Assembly: GCA_020809705.1 (NCBI GenBank)
Contig: CP085829.1
Coordinates: 4,464,001 to 4,528,000, forward strand
Source of the DNA: Calonectria ilicicola
Lineage: Eukaryota; Ascomycota; Sordariomycetes; Hypocreales; Nectriaceae
Direction of reading: 5' to 3'
Length of the DNA: 64,000 bases
Of the stretch, positions 55,113 to 64,000 are shown one piece after another. A program made the translations under genes and the position numbers. The stretch's first letter is position 1. Each line of letters begins with the position of its first letter. The notes beneath the pieces were generated by a model, which saw only the letters and a list, made by a program, of their open reading frames with translations, made no database searches and was not told the origin of the DNA.

Positions 55113-57416
55113 ATGTCTAACCAGCCCTGCTGCGTTTTATGTGGCGTTCCCATCTTTCGTCGAGTCGAAGATACATGGATTGGGGAGTTTAGAGCAGGTA
55201 TAACTTGCGGTCGTTTCTATTGGTGGCATGCTAATCAATTCAACCAGTCTACACAAAAAATTATGAGTGGTCTGCAGCCAGATTATCTGGAATCGGATAT
55301 TGCCAGGATGGTGATCATATTGCGCCATTCGATACCAAGAAACGATACGATGAACCCGATCTGGGCCCCGATTCCACGATGAAAGTGCAGTTGCATCAGA
55401 CATCATTTCTGAATTTCATTCGGCCAAAACCTCTGTTTGCTTCTCGTCCCTTCTGGGGCTTTGGATTTCACTCATCCTGTTGGGATGTGCTAACAGAAAT
55501 ATTTCAACCTCAAATCCAGAATATTTTGCTGCTCTGCCTTTCTATGCCTTGTAGGGTAGGTCGCATTATTGATTGGGGCCATGATTATAACGGAGCCATG
55601 ATTCCAACCTTACGGAATGGATTTCGGGATTTGGAGCCCCGATTGTTTGATGTTCCATTAAACAATCCAATGTGGTTTGATCCTTTGGGTGTGTCGAATA
55701 TTCCCCCGATTTGCCAGATGACGTCACATGCTATTCATCAAGCTGAAGTCGATAAACAGGCACCAAGATGTTCGAGGATCTCTACATCGGATTGCTTTTT
55801 GGTTTTACCACCCGAAATCCTTCAAGACATTGTCATTAGACTGCAGTCAAAAGATGTCTGTTCTTTAAGGCTTGCATCTCGTGTGTTTGCTAATCAAGAA
55901 TTGGGCGAGTCTTTTTGGGCATCGAGGTTCCAGGAAGGATTCGACTACCACCACATATTTGAGGTTCGGAAAGCCAAACTAGCTTCATGGAGATCAATGT
56001 GCACGACGATGGCCTTGGTTCGAACCAACCCAAGTTTGATCAACAGAAAACGAATTTGGGCTCTTGGTTTTAAGCTTCGTGCCCTCTTGGAACAGATCAA
56101 TAGTCCTTGCTACGGATATCCACTCCAGTGCTTCTTTGACAGTGTTGGAGATGAGGATTTTCGTGAATGGTTCACTGCAAGTAGAGGCCTCAAGGGACCA
56201 GAGAGTAGGTATACATCTGGCACCAGAGCTCTCCGTATTCGAGTTCTTGAAGTACCACCTACTTTCGAACGACTTTTCATCTCATTTGTCAAACTAGCGG
56301 ATGGCGCTTTTGTCTCGGGTTTCCGATTTGAGCTGACATCAACCGCTGAAAATCAGGATACCCGCATGGGGTACATTCATTCAGATCAAGAGGTCTCTAT
56401 TTCTCTACCGCATGGCTGCACCATTTATGGCTGGCACTTAGCCTTTCATGAAACAGGCATTAAAGGCATCGCCGTATTAACGCAAAATGGAATCATGTCT
56501 CCCTGGGTGGGAGAGCATGAAAGAATTCCAAAGAGACGCCTGGTTAAAAGATCAGCTAGCATATCTGCTTTAAAAGCGGAATTCGACGTTGGTGCACAGC
56601 TCATTTTTTCTTCATTCCATTGTAATGCTAACTGTGAAATTATCCAGGCTCTGAAACTCGTATCTTTGAGTATTCCAAAGTCAGCTGAACAACATGATGG
56701 AGAGGTACCTCTACGAGATATGGGTCTCTGGCTCCCTGATATACCCGCAGAGCATTTGTCACTAAATGGGATGATGATAACTTTCCTCTCACAAGGTTCC
56801 CGACCAAACACTTGCCGTTTACCACGATTTCATTTGGTGGCGATATGGGTCAAGATCTTGGACAAGTTATCGAGATTGTTGGGTGGGTCTATGATCTTTT
56901 CACTATTGTCGGTCTTCAGTTTTTCTACACGGATCCATCCAAAAACAAAACCCTAGGGCGCATTGGTCCGTTCCCACGAGAAAGTTGGCCGCGCAGGCAC
57001 GAAATGAATTCTCCGGATTTCCGAATCTCGTTCCCCATTAATGGACCCGGAGGGGAAGTTATATCGAAGGTCGAGGTGCAGGCTGATGATAACCTGGTTT
57101 TCGTCCTCAAGGTAAGGAAGCCATATCTAAGAACCTCATGCAACTAGAGAAGCTAATTCAATCATTTGTAGCTTGGTACTAGCTTTGGGAGAGAGGTTAT
57201 AATGCCACCTCCAGAAGAAATCGAAGTGGGTGACCACTGGACTGTTCTTGAACCTTGTGGGCGTACAATCACGGGGCTTTACTCTGTTTTGGTAAATTCA
57301 ACTCCTGATTTGAAAAACGGCTGGCCCTAACGATCAAATAGGGTCGGGGATTCGACACTCTTGGTTTGATGTCGTTCGATCCAAGTGACAACATCCACAC
57401 CAACATACCGACTTAG
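55113..57416 (+). pseudogene. F-box protein gene with a 1-nt frame defect
   Basis: Exons 55113-55197, 55248-57111, 57172-57291 and 57342-57416. The start MSNQPCCVLCGV opens a fungal F-box family with an N-terminal Cys pair. Splicing of the 50-nt intron 1 gives EFRAVYTKNYEWSAARL. The F-box lies in LPPEILQDIVIRLQSKDV, with SLRLASRVFANQELGESFW after it. A C-terminal beta-rich region and LYSVLGRGFDTLGLMSF finish the product. After ...AEHLSLN near 56768 the frame must change to read DDDNFPLTRFP. Total exon length is one base short of a multiple of three, consistent with one lost base at the GGG of 56768-56770. No GT-AG intron repairs it without deleting conserved residues. F-box proteins recruit substrates to SCF ubiquitin ligases. 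Confidence 0.78.
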
Positions 57417-60400
57417 TGAAACGTGGCTCTTAATAGCGCTTCTATAGACCAAAGATTGCGACAAGTATGTCTTCAGACTGATGTCTCAGTGTTCTGCAAT
57501 GGCGCAGTGAAACATGGATTTTAGTATGCCTCCAGCCACGTGTGAAAATGACATTTGCTTTTTAATCAAACAAACATGGAGGCATAGAATCTGATTCAGG
57601 GATTGTTCAGCTGGTAGATGCATTTATGTCGAATATCCACCTAGAAGTCACAATCAACAAGTAATAGAGCAGGTTACAACGGCCATAGCGTCACAAGCTG
57701 AACGCCACGGTACCAAATCTGGCCATCATACCGGTCAGCAGAAGCGCACCCAGTGTCTAAAAGTGTGTCGTTTCGTCAGTGCGTGTACGAGTCATGCCTC
57801 ATAGCTTCTGGGCAAAGCCACCTTGCCGTGCTAGAATGTGCCAAATCTCTTGGCAACTCAGCCAAGCACGCGGCCTGAGTCTCCGCTCCTTCTACTTCTT
57901 TTTCTTTTCTTTTTCCCCATCTCATTCTTTCTAACATCATTGGTGTCATGCGCCACTTCCTTTCACCCCTGAGGCGAGAGGCGAAAGGCGAACCGCCGCA
58001 AACCTGATATTCACTGCCCATGTAATGGCTGAGCGCATCGCTTCGTCCGTCCATATTATTGATATTATAATAAGGGCTGTCTCACAAAAATCTACCGCAG
58101 AGTCTCCACAGTATATTGTCGATGTCGCAGGTTGTCATCCAACACAAAAGGAGTGGTTGGTACGCCGCCTCACCGCTGATGGCGTTGGTCAGCAATCATG
58201 GATGCAAATTGGAGGAGGAATATTCCTTAGCCAACTTCATGTTTCTGAATCCGCTCTAGGTCTTGTCATGCCGCAACCAACAGCACATATCGAATTATTG
58301 GCTAATTTCTAGCCATCTACCTGTTTCCCATCCTCACATGACAAAAATGCCTTGCATTCTTGCTTCTAAAAAACCCCCCGTGCGACCTGCACCGCCATTT
58401 GGCGCATTGCCTTGCAGAAGTTCAGATGATTTACCGGCCTCTAATTAGGCGGCCGCCAGTCAAAGCTTGTCAGTTTTAGCCACCAAACTGCTGTCAAAGC
58501 TGTCGCGAGGCGCACCAAGTGGTGTAGCTTCGACACCGCCCGCCGTCTAGCGGGCGGGGTAGACTTGAGTTGACACTCTCCAAGCACGCTTGCACGTAGT
58601 GACAAAAGGCTACGGCAAGCCGCCAGCGCAACGCATCACCAAGTGTCGATGCACTTCCAAAAGTTGGGACTCGACCCAAGGGACTAGTCTCTATTTTAGG
58701 ACATGTTGTATTTAGTCTTCCGGCACTGCGCATCACTCTGCGCATTGGCCGTCATTGCGCTCTCAGCCGACCTTGACTTACCAACCTTCCTTCTACGGGA
58801 GAAGCCTGGACCCAGGAAGCTGGGACTTCGTGTCCCGTGCGGTCCGTCTGGGGTTGGTATGATGTCAACGGTTCTTGAAAAAACTACGAGGAGAGAGAAG
58901 TATCAGGCAAAGATCAGCCTCCCCATGGGGCTCATCCCACTTGCCGGCACGGTTGTGGTCATGATCATGGATCGCAAGGCTGGTCTCAGAGTGGGGCGGG
59001 CGATTCAGGTCATTGCGCTCGGAAAAAGTCCACTGTTTTATTGCATTGGAAAGACGAGCTCCATCCTAAGAGTCTATTTGATATATAGCATGATGAAGAT
59101 CATAATTGGACGTGCCGCAGTCGAGATTAGGACATGCATGCACGCATCACGATCCACGAGATGGGTGTTGACCAACAGGTCATGTATGCAAGGCATATCA
59201 AGACCAAACACCGAACGAAATGCAGGCTTGAGCGCATGCTTAGCAAGCGGACTAATAAATGTGATTCAGCGGAATGCTGGCTAATAGTAAGCGAAATTCC
59301 CAAGTGCAAGGAACTAGGGAGTCAAAGACTACACAGAGTTCGAAGCTACAAAGATGGAGCACATACAAAGTCCCCCAACCCGAAATAGGAGCGATCGGCA
59401 ACCGACCATGATCGCCGGCCTTGCCGTATTTCAACGGTCAATGAACTGCGGCAGAGGAATGACGCCAATGATCCTAATTACCGTGCCCACAGACATTGAT
59501 CATCACATGCTAATGCAGCGTGGCTCGGTGTTTTAGGTTTATTATATTCCGAATCACGAGAGGCATCCTGATTTGTGCGTTTGTGGTTGCGAGCGAGTCG
59601 GTGCGCATGCATTTCCAATCGGAACCCCATGCCGCCGAATACACGAGATCTCTGCGAGTTGGATCGCAGCAATAAACCAGGGTGTAATTCTCGGCGATCA
59701 GATTTAGGCACACATCCGACAACCATGCAGTTAAGGTGGCCATGGCCTTATCGGCAAGGTATGTACATCATTTCGATTACACGAGTAAAGGGCGAGTTGG
59801 TATTGCGTGGCTGGGACCAAAAATTGAACAATGCTTTTTTTACATTTCTCCATCACGGCTATCCCGTCTAAATATCGAAATGCGCTCCGCTCTTTCTAAT
59901 TGAGAAAAGTCTAGAATTGCACTTGGACCTTCCATGAAAACTCAAAATCCGCCCAATTTTACCCATCCACGTGCGCCCAACGCCTCATCAATCATAATAT
60001 AGGCCACACGAGTGGTGTGACTATCCGTTCTGGGGTTGGCGGGTGACAAGCCGAAGGCCCAGCCAAGTCGTTGCCATGTCACTAGTTGAATAGCGAAATG
60101 CATAATTCCAGCGTGTCGCATTCTGCCAATTCCCTCTGGAACAAAATAATAAAATAATAAAAGAAGAAGAAAAAAAAAGTTCGCCCCGTCAAGGGCGTTG
60201 CCGCGCTGGGCTGTATGTCACCAAGGCCTGGCCAGGCCGCGTATGTCATGGGCGTTGGCCCAGTCCCTTGGTCGGCGAGACCTTGTTATGCAGGGATCCC
60301 GTCAAGATTTCCCCGGTAGTGGTGGTATGCTACGGGCCAAAAAATCCGAAGTGGGTGGTTGAAGTCGACCCCTGTTGGGAATTCGATCCGCTGCGGGATG

Positions 60401-60734
60401 ATTCTCAGGCACAGGTGTGCGTGCATGTACTCTCGGTCGAGTGTGCTCAAAAGTCCTCGGCAGTTGTCCCCCCGAATGTCGAAAAAACAGCTTGTTGTCG
60501 CGGCTCATCCACAGACCCTAGGACAACCATCTGGAACCGTGCACCTAATTTGAGACAGCCCAGCCGGAGTGACAAGGGTGGGGATTGTCGGTCTTGAGAT
60601 TAAACTTCCCCTCATGCAGGAGACGCTTCGCCCGAAATGGCCTGAGAATCAAGATGGTGCCGAATCGCCAAGTGCGTCTCCTTACTGCAAGAGGCAAAGG
60701 GAAAAAAACAATAGTCGCGTAGGGCGTCAACAAC
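57417..60734. other. 3.3-kb region without recognisable genes
   Basis: Frames are short and unconvincing. Visible local structures are CT-rich 57890-57930, a GC hairpin CCCGC...GCGGG at 58546-58560, and an A/G-rich run at 60145-60179. It may hold decayed sequence, but I cannot show it. Confidence 0.35.
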
Positions 60735-61625
60735 TCATGACACCTGATAGACGGTGAAGTTGACGGGGAATGTGGTGTTGTCGAAACCGGGCAGCTTGGA
60801 CGACGCCTCGCCTGTTGATTCGATCTGGACCTGCCAGTGGGTTCTTGTTAATTTTCCCACTTCGTCCCAGAGGCGCTGGAAGCTGGCCTGGTCATGGAGG
60901 AAGGCCGAGCGAGAGTTGGTCGTGACTGGCCCAGGCCTCATGGTGCCAACCTGGCGCCCGTAGATGACTGCGTTCTTTGTTCCGGGCTTGAGAAATTCCA
61001 CTAGGCGCTTGCCAATATAGAGCTGCTGGATCCAGCTGAAGAGGTGAAAGAAACTACCGGCGTGGATGATGGTGACCTTGCCTCGGAGGCAGGCCAGTCG
61101 CTTGTCGTCGGGGTCCAGCATGTCGCCAGCAACAAAAGTGGCGCCAAGTGTTGATCGGTCCTGGAAGAGGTCGTAGCCAATATCAATAAACTTGGACTGC
61201 AGATCGGTTCCCAGCAGCTGGCTGCCTTTCACCCCGTCGGCACGGAATTGACGAATGACCTGGCCGACGCCGCAGCCGAGATCAAGAAGAACATCGCGGG
61301 AGCCAGCAACGTTTAGTCGGAAGAGGGCTTGGCGATATCGAGGGTCCTGGGGGTCAGGAATGTACAAAAACTTCCAGCGACCAACACAGGGGTACTGGGA
61401 GATGCCCCAGGCCTTTTCGCGCTGGATAAACGCGTTAGACTAGGCGGGCCAACAACCAACGGCGGGGGGGATGGGACTTACAACGCGGCGAATATGGCCG
61501 TCAAGATCGCTGTATGGAATCTTGCTATAAAACTCGAGGAGGTGTCGGGCTGGGCCAATGTCTTGGGGAGGGTCCTCAAGGTAGGTCCAATCCCGCACCT
61601 TCATAACATCCATACTGAGCAACAT
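60735..61625 (-). CDS. SAM-dependent methyltransferase, AusD-like family
   Basis: 282 residues. Exon 1 is 61482-61625 (MLLSMDVMKVRDWTYLEDPP), then a short 42-nt intron (61440-61481, GTAAGT...CCTAG), then exon 2 at 60735-61439. The sequence REKAWGISQYPCVGRWKFL precedes the SAM-binding motif I, VLLDLGCGVGQVIRQF (about residue 100). It is followed by LLGTDLQSKFIDIGYDLF, TFVAGDMLD and IIHAGSFFHLFSW. This layout resembles the AusD/Trt5-type methyltransferases of fungal meroterpenoid and other secondary-metabolite clusters, though many stand-alone paralogues exist. No PKS, NRPS or terpene cyclase lies within this window on the left. The right side beyond 64 kb is unseen. The substrate is unknown. 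Confidence 0.85.
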
Positions 61626-64000
61626 GATGATGGTGTTTGTAAGAGTGAAGGCCGAAGAAGCCGGTGACTGCTCCGGGGGGGGAGAGAGCAGAGGTGGGGA
61701 GTGTCGTGTTGCTTAGGGAGCGGAAGTCTCAGTCATCAACAAGCCTGGAGCTGGGCAGCAGTCGCAGTCTGAACAATTGGGGGGCTATGGCCGTGGTACA
61801 ATGCGGCCATGGAGTAGGATCTGAGGCGCAGGCCGAATGTCAGGTTCAAGAGTGGTGTTTGGGAACAGATGTCACCCCAATGCCAGAAGAGGGAGGAGAA
61901 TAGGCCGGGCGAGAGGTGGAAGAGAGGGAGCGAGGTACATGTATTATTAACGAGATGCGAGTCTTCCGACACATCCAGAATTTAATATGTACGTACCCGT
62001 ACCCGGCCCCATGCCTGCTCATCAATGACATTGACCACCTCAAGGTTCAGGGACAGGGCTGACTGAATGAGATGGGCGGTGCGCGCACCACCACCAACAG
62101 CATCTCGCCGACTTGCTACATACGTAGGCCAGCTCCGATGAACTAACTGTCAGTAGGGCTACTGCAGTGATTTACACACTAGAAGCTCCCTCCAGGCCCA
62201 ACTAGGGCCCCACCTCAGCGTCCCGCCCGCTCCAAAGCCAAGACGAAACAACCATCTCCGGGCGCTGGATGCAGCCTGGGGCTACGGCTACGGCTACCAA
62301 CCCAGCACTAACACTAACACCGCTGCCGTACAGTACCGCCCATGGCATTTTGGCCACCGGGGTGCGCCAATTGCAGTGCGCGATAGAGATCTCTGGAAGC
62401 CATTCAGGGGTCGCGCGCTCGCGTTGGCTGAGACCCTCCCTCCCCCGGCGAGCCGTTGCCCATCCCCTTTCCCCATCCATCGTCCTTTTGGTGTTCGGCA
62501 GGCCGGCTGCGCGCTCCACGCTCCACTGGGCGACCCTGTCTCACTCACAGCGCTGCCCCCTGTCATTCCCCTCCCGCCTCGCCTCGGGTGGTTCGTCTGC
62601 TAGCCCGGGCCCGCCAAGGGTCTGGCTTTTGGGTTTGCTCATCCCGCCGCCGCAACGTGGTTCTGAACACCACCACCGCCGCGTGGCATCCAGCCAGCCA
62701 GCCGTCCCCCTCCAGCGTTATGTATGCATGGCATATTTGTGCGACGGTACAGCAGCTAGCCCGACAAAGCAGAGACATGCAACAAAAAGCAAACAGCAAC
62801 CGCCACCCTTACCCACCGCGCCTCTGGTGAATGGCAAACATAAATGTCACATTGCTTTTGACTCCGGGAGCGCCGCTGCTGGTGGGACAAACCTCCGAAG
62901 TCATGGCCCTCTCTGCTCCCTGTCCAGCGCTGTGTGTCTGTCTGGTGTTGGTTGGCGTTTGCTCGGCCCGCCCTATCCCTCACCCAGAAGCAAGCAAACA
63001 TGTAAACAAAGACCCAATCAACACGCCTACTAAATACCTCCCCACACACCGTCCTCACTGTCCTAGCGACTGCCGACAGCCCATTCCTCATGCCAGTGGC
63101 TGCCGGCTAACACAGTCTAGCCCAGCCAGAAAGCCTGATCGAACCATGGCGGCGACCGTAGGCAACCGTTGATCATTTCTAACAGCGACTCAGGTACCGA
63201 GCAACCGCTAAAGCTCCCCCGACACTCTGCAGGGGACTCGCCGCTGACATTCTCCCGCCCTCCGTATTGGCCTGTACCGCCACCAAAATGCGAAATGCGT
63301 TGTTGTTGAGTCCATTTTCTGACTCGTCTAGCAGCCTAGCAGCCTAGCAGCCACCACAAGCGCGGCCCTCTCATTTTGTCGCTTGCCTCCATCCATTCAC
63401 ACGCCGACATACTCATTTCTGCCCCCTTTGGTCCCCCATCCTCCTTGCCGGGGTCCTAAGTATTCCGAGCTCCAACGCGCTGAGGCGCCCGCCACGTACA
63501 CAACTCCCACGTGGGATGTTGCGCTGAACACAGCATCCGCCATTGTGATAGGGCCAAGCCATGGGCAATCCGAGACACTGACGCAATTCCCAAGATTTAG
63601 AGCAGGGTCAGTTGGCGCAGATTTTCAAGTGGCGCTTGTTCCCTCCCCGCGAGCTTGCTGTTTGTCTCGCGGAGACCCGTCCTTACATGCAAATTTGGCT
63701 GCATCTCTCTGAATATGATATGTCATCAGCGGTAACGCCGTATCCGGATTCAGATTTTAATTCATCTTGCTCGTGCGCCCCGACCTCCTTACACTTTGCT
63801 GCTTTTCTCTTGATTTCGCCCCCCCATATCGTCAGCAAGGGAATCTACTCGGCCTTGCGGAGTAAATAACCCCGTTACTCTCTCCTCTTGGACATGAGAT
63901 GAGCGTTTCATCTTTCATGACAACCCACGCTCGAAACTAGTGCTGCCCCCAAGTGGGTTACCAAGCGGCGCCTCAGCGAACATGTCAGTTAGCTCTGCAC
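61626..64000. promoter_or_regulatory. 2.4-kb upstream region, promoter-like, to window end
   Basis: No gene is supported. 62.3-63.9 kb is pyrimidine- and CAG/CCAGCC-rich, with direct GCAGCCTAGCA repeats at about 63330-63352. It resembles a long fungal promoter or leader, perhaps for a gene beginning beyond the window. The first few hundred bases hold the methyltransferase promoter. Confidence 0.35.

Noticed and set aside
55379..55400. ATG at 55379 as start of the F-box protein
   Set aside because: Splicing of the 50-nt intron 55198-55247 joins an upstream exon with the typical N-terminal Cys-pair of this family in frame.
56665..56750. An intron that would repair the F-box frame
   Set aside because: Possible donors (GTACCT, GTCAGC) are poor or give the wrong phase, and splicing would remove sequence that looks conserved.
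58025..58312. 95-codon frame at 58025
   Set aside because: Somewhat protein-like in composition but no motif, no introns, no flanking support; not called.
1..64000. CRISPR arrays, bacterial operons, rRNA genes
   Set aside because: No regularly spaced direct repeats, no Shine-Dalgarno-led operons and no rRNA-like blocks are seen; the window is fungal nuclear DNA.

Overview
The window is nuclear DNA of a filamentous ascomycete. Short GT-AG introns (42-66 nt in most genes), a tRNA-His gene with a 13-nt intron, and the gene set (TCO89, a Zn2Cys6 regulator, an F-box family typical of moulds, an AusD-like methyltransferase) point to Pezizomycotina. Similarity to proteins I recall suggests Hypocreales or another Sordariomycete order, but that is an inference.

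Layout. 0.3-3.3 kb: a BUD22-type nucleolar protein (-) diverges from a short-chain dehydrogenase (+). 3.3-7.9 kb: long gene-poor leader ahead of a mitochondrial oxoglutarate/malate-type carrier (+). 9.3-18.3 kb: an accessory island with no confident host gene. It holds two oppositely oriented copies of a tRNA-His-derived SINE-like repeat and, between them, a complete 3,070-bp hAT transposon with perfect 23-bp terminal inverted repeats, an 8-bp target duplication and a transposase broken by one frameshift. 18.3-24.8 kb: a long promoter and a Zn2Cys6 transcription factor whose zinc cluster is crossed by a 17-nt micro-exon. 26.1-27.6 kb: a membrane-anchored, possibly lectin-like protein with a hexapeptide array of N-glycosylation sequons, followed by a tRNA-His gene.

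From 29 to 57 kb the DNA is dense in housekeeping genes: small membrane protein, BFR2/AATF, IND1, SPF30/SMNDC1, TCO89, an ABC1/UbiB kinase-like protein, holocytochrome c synthase, a small secreted protein, a NOL8-like RRM protein, a 246-bp MITE, a large low-complexity protein, PAN2 in about a dozen exons, and an F-box gene with a 1-nt frame defect. After a quiet 3.3-kb gap comes an AusD-like methyltransferase (-), then 2.4 kb of pyrimidine-rich, promoter-like DNA to the window end.

Functional themes: ribosome biogenesis and nucleolus (BUD22, BFR2, NOL8-like), RNA processing and turnover (SPF30, PAN2), and mitochondrial biogenesis (carrier, IND1, ABC1 kinase, cytochrome c haem lyase). The ABC1 kinase and cytochrome c haem lyase are divergently transcribed from one 0.77-kb region. 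The most unusual material is the tRNA-His-derived repeat pair, the hAT element with its subterminal motif array, the MITE, the sequon-repeat protein and the micro-exon.
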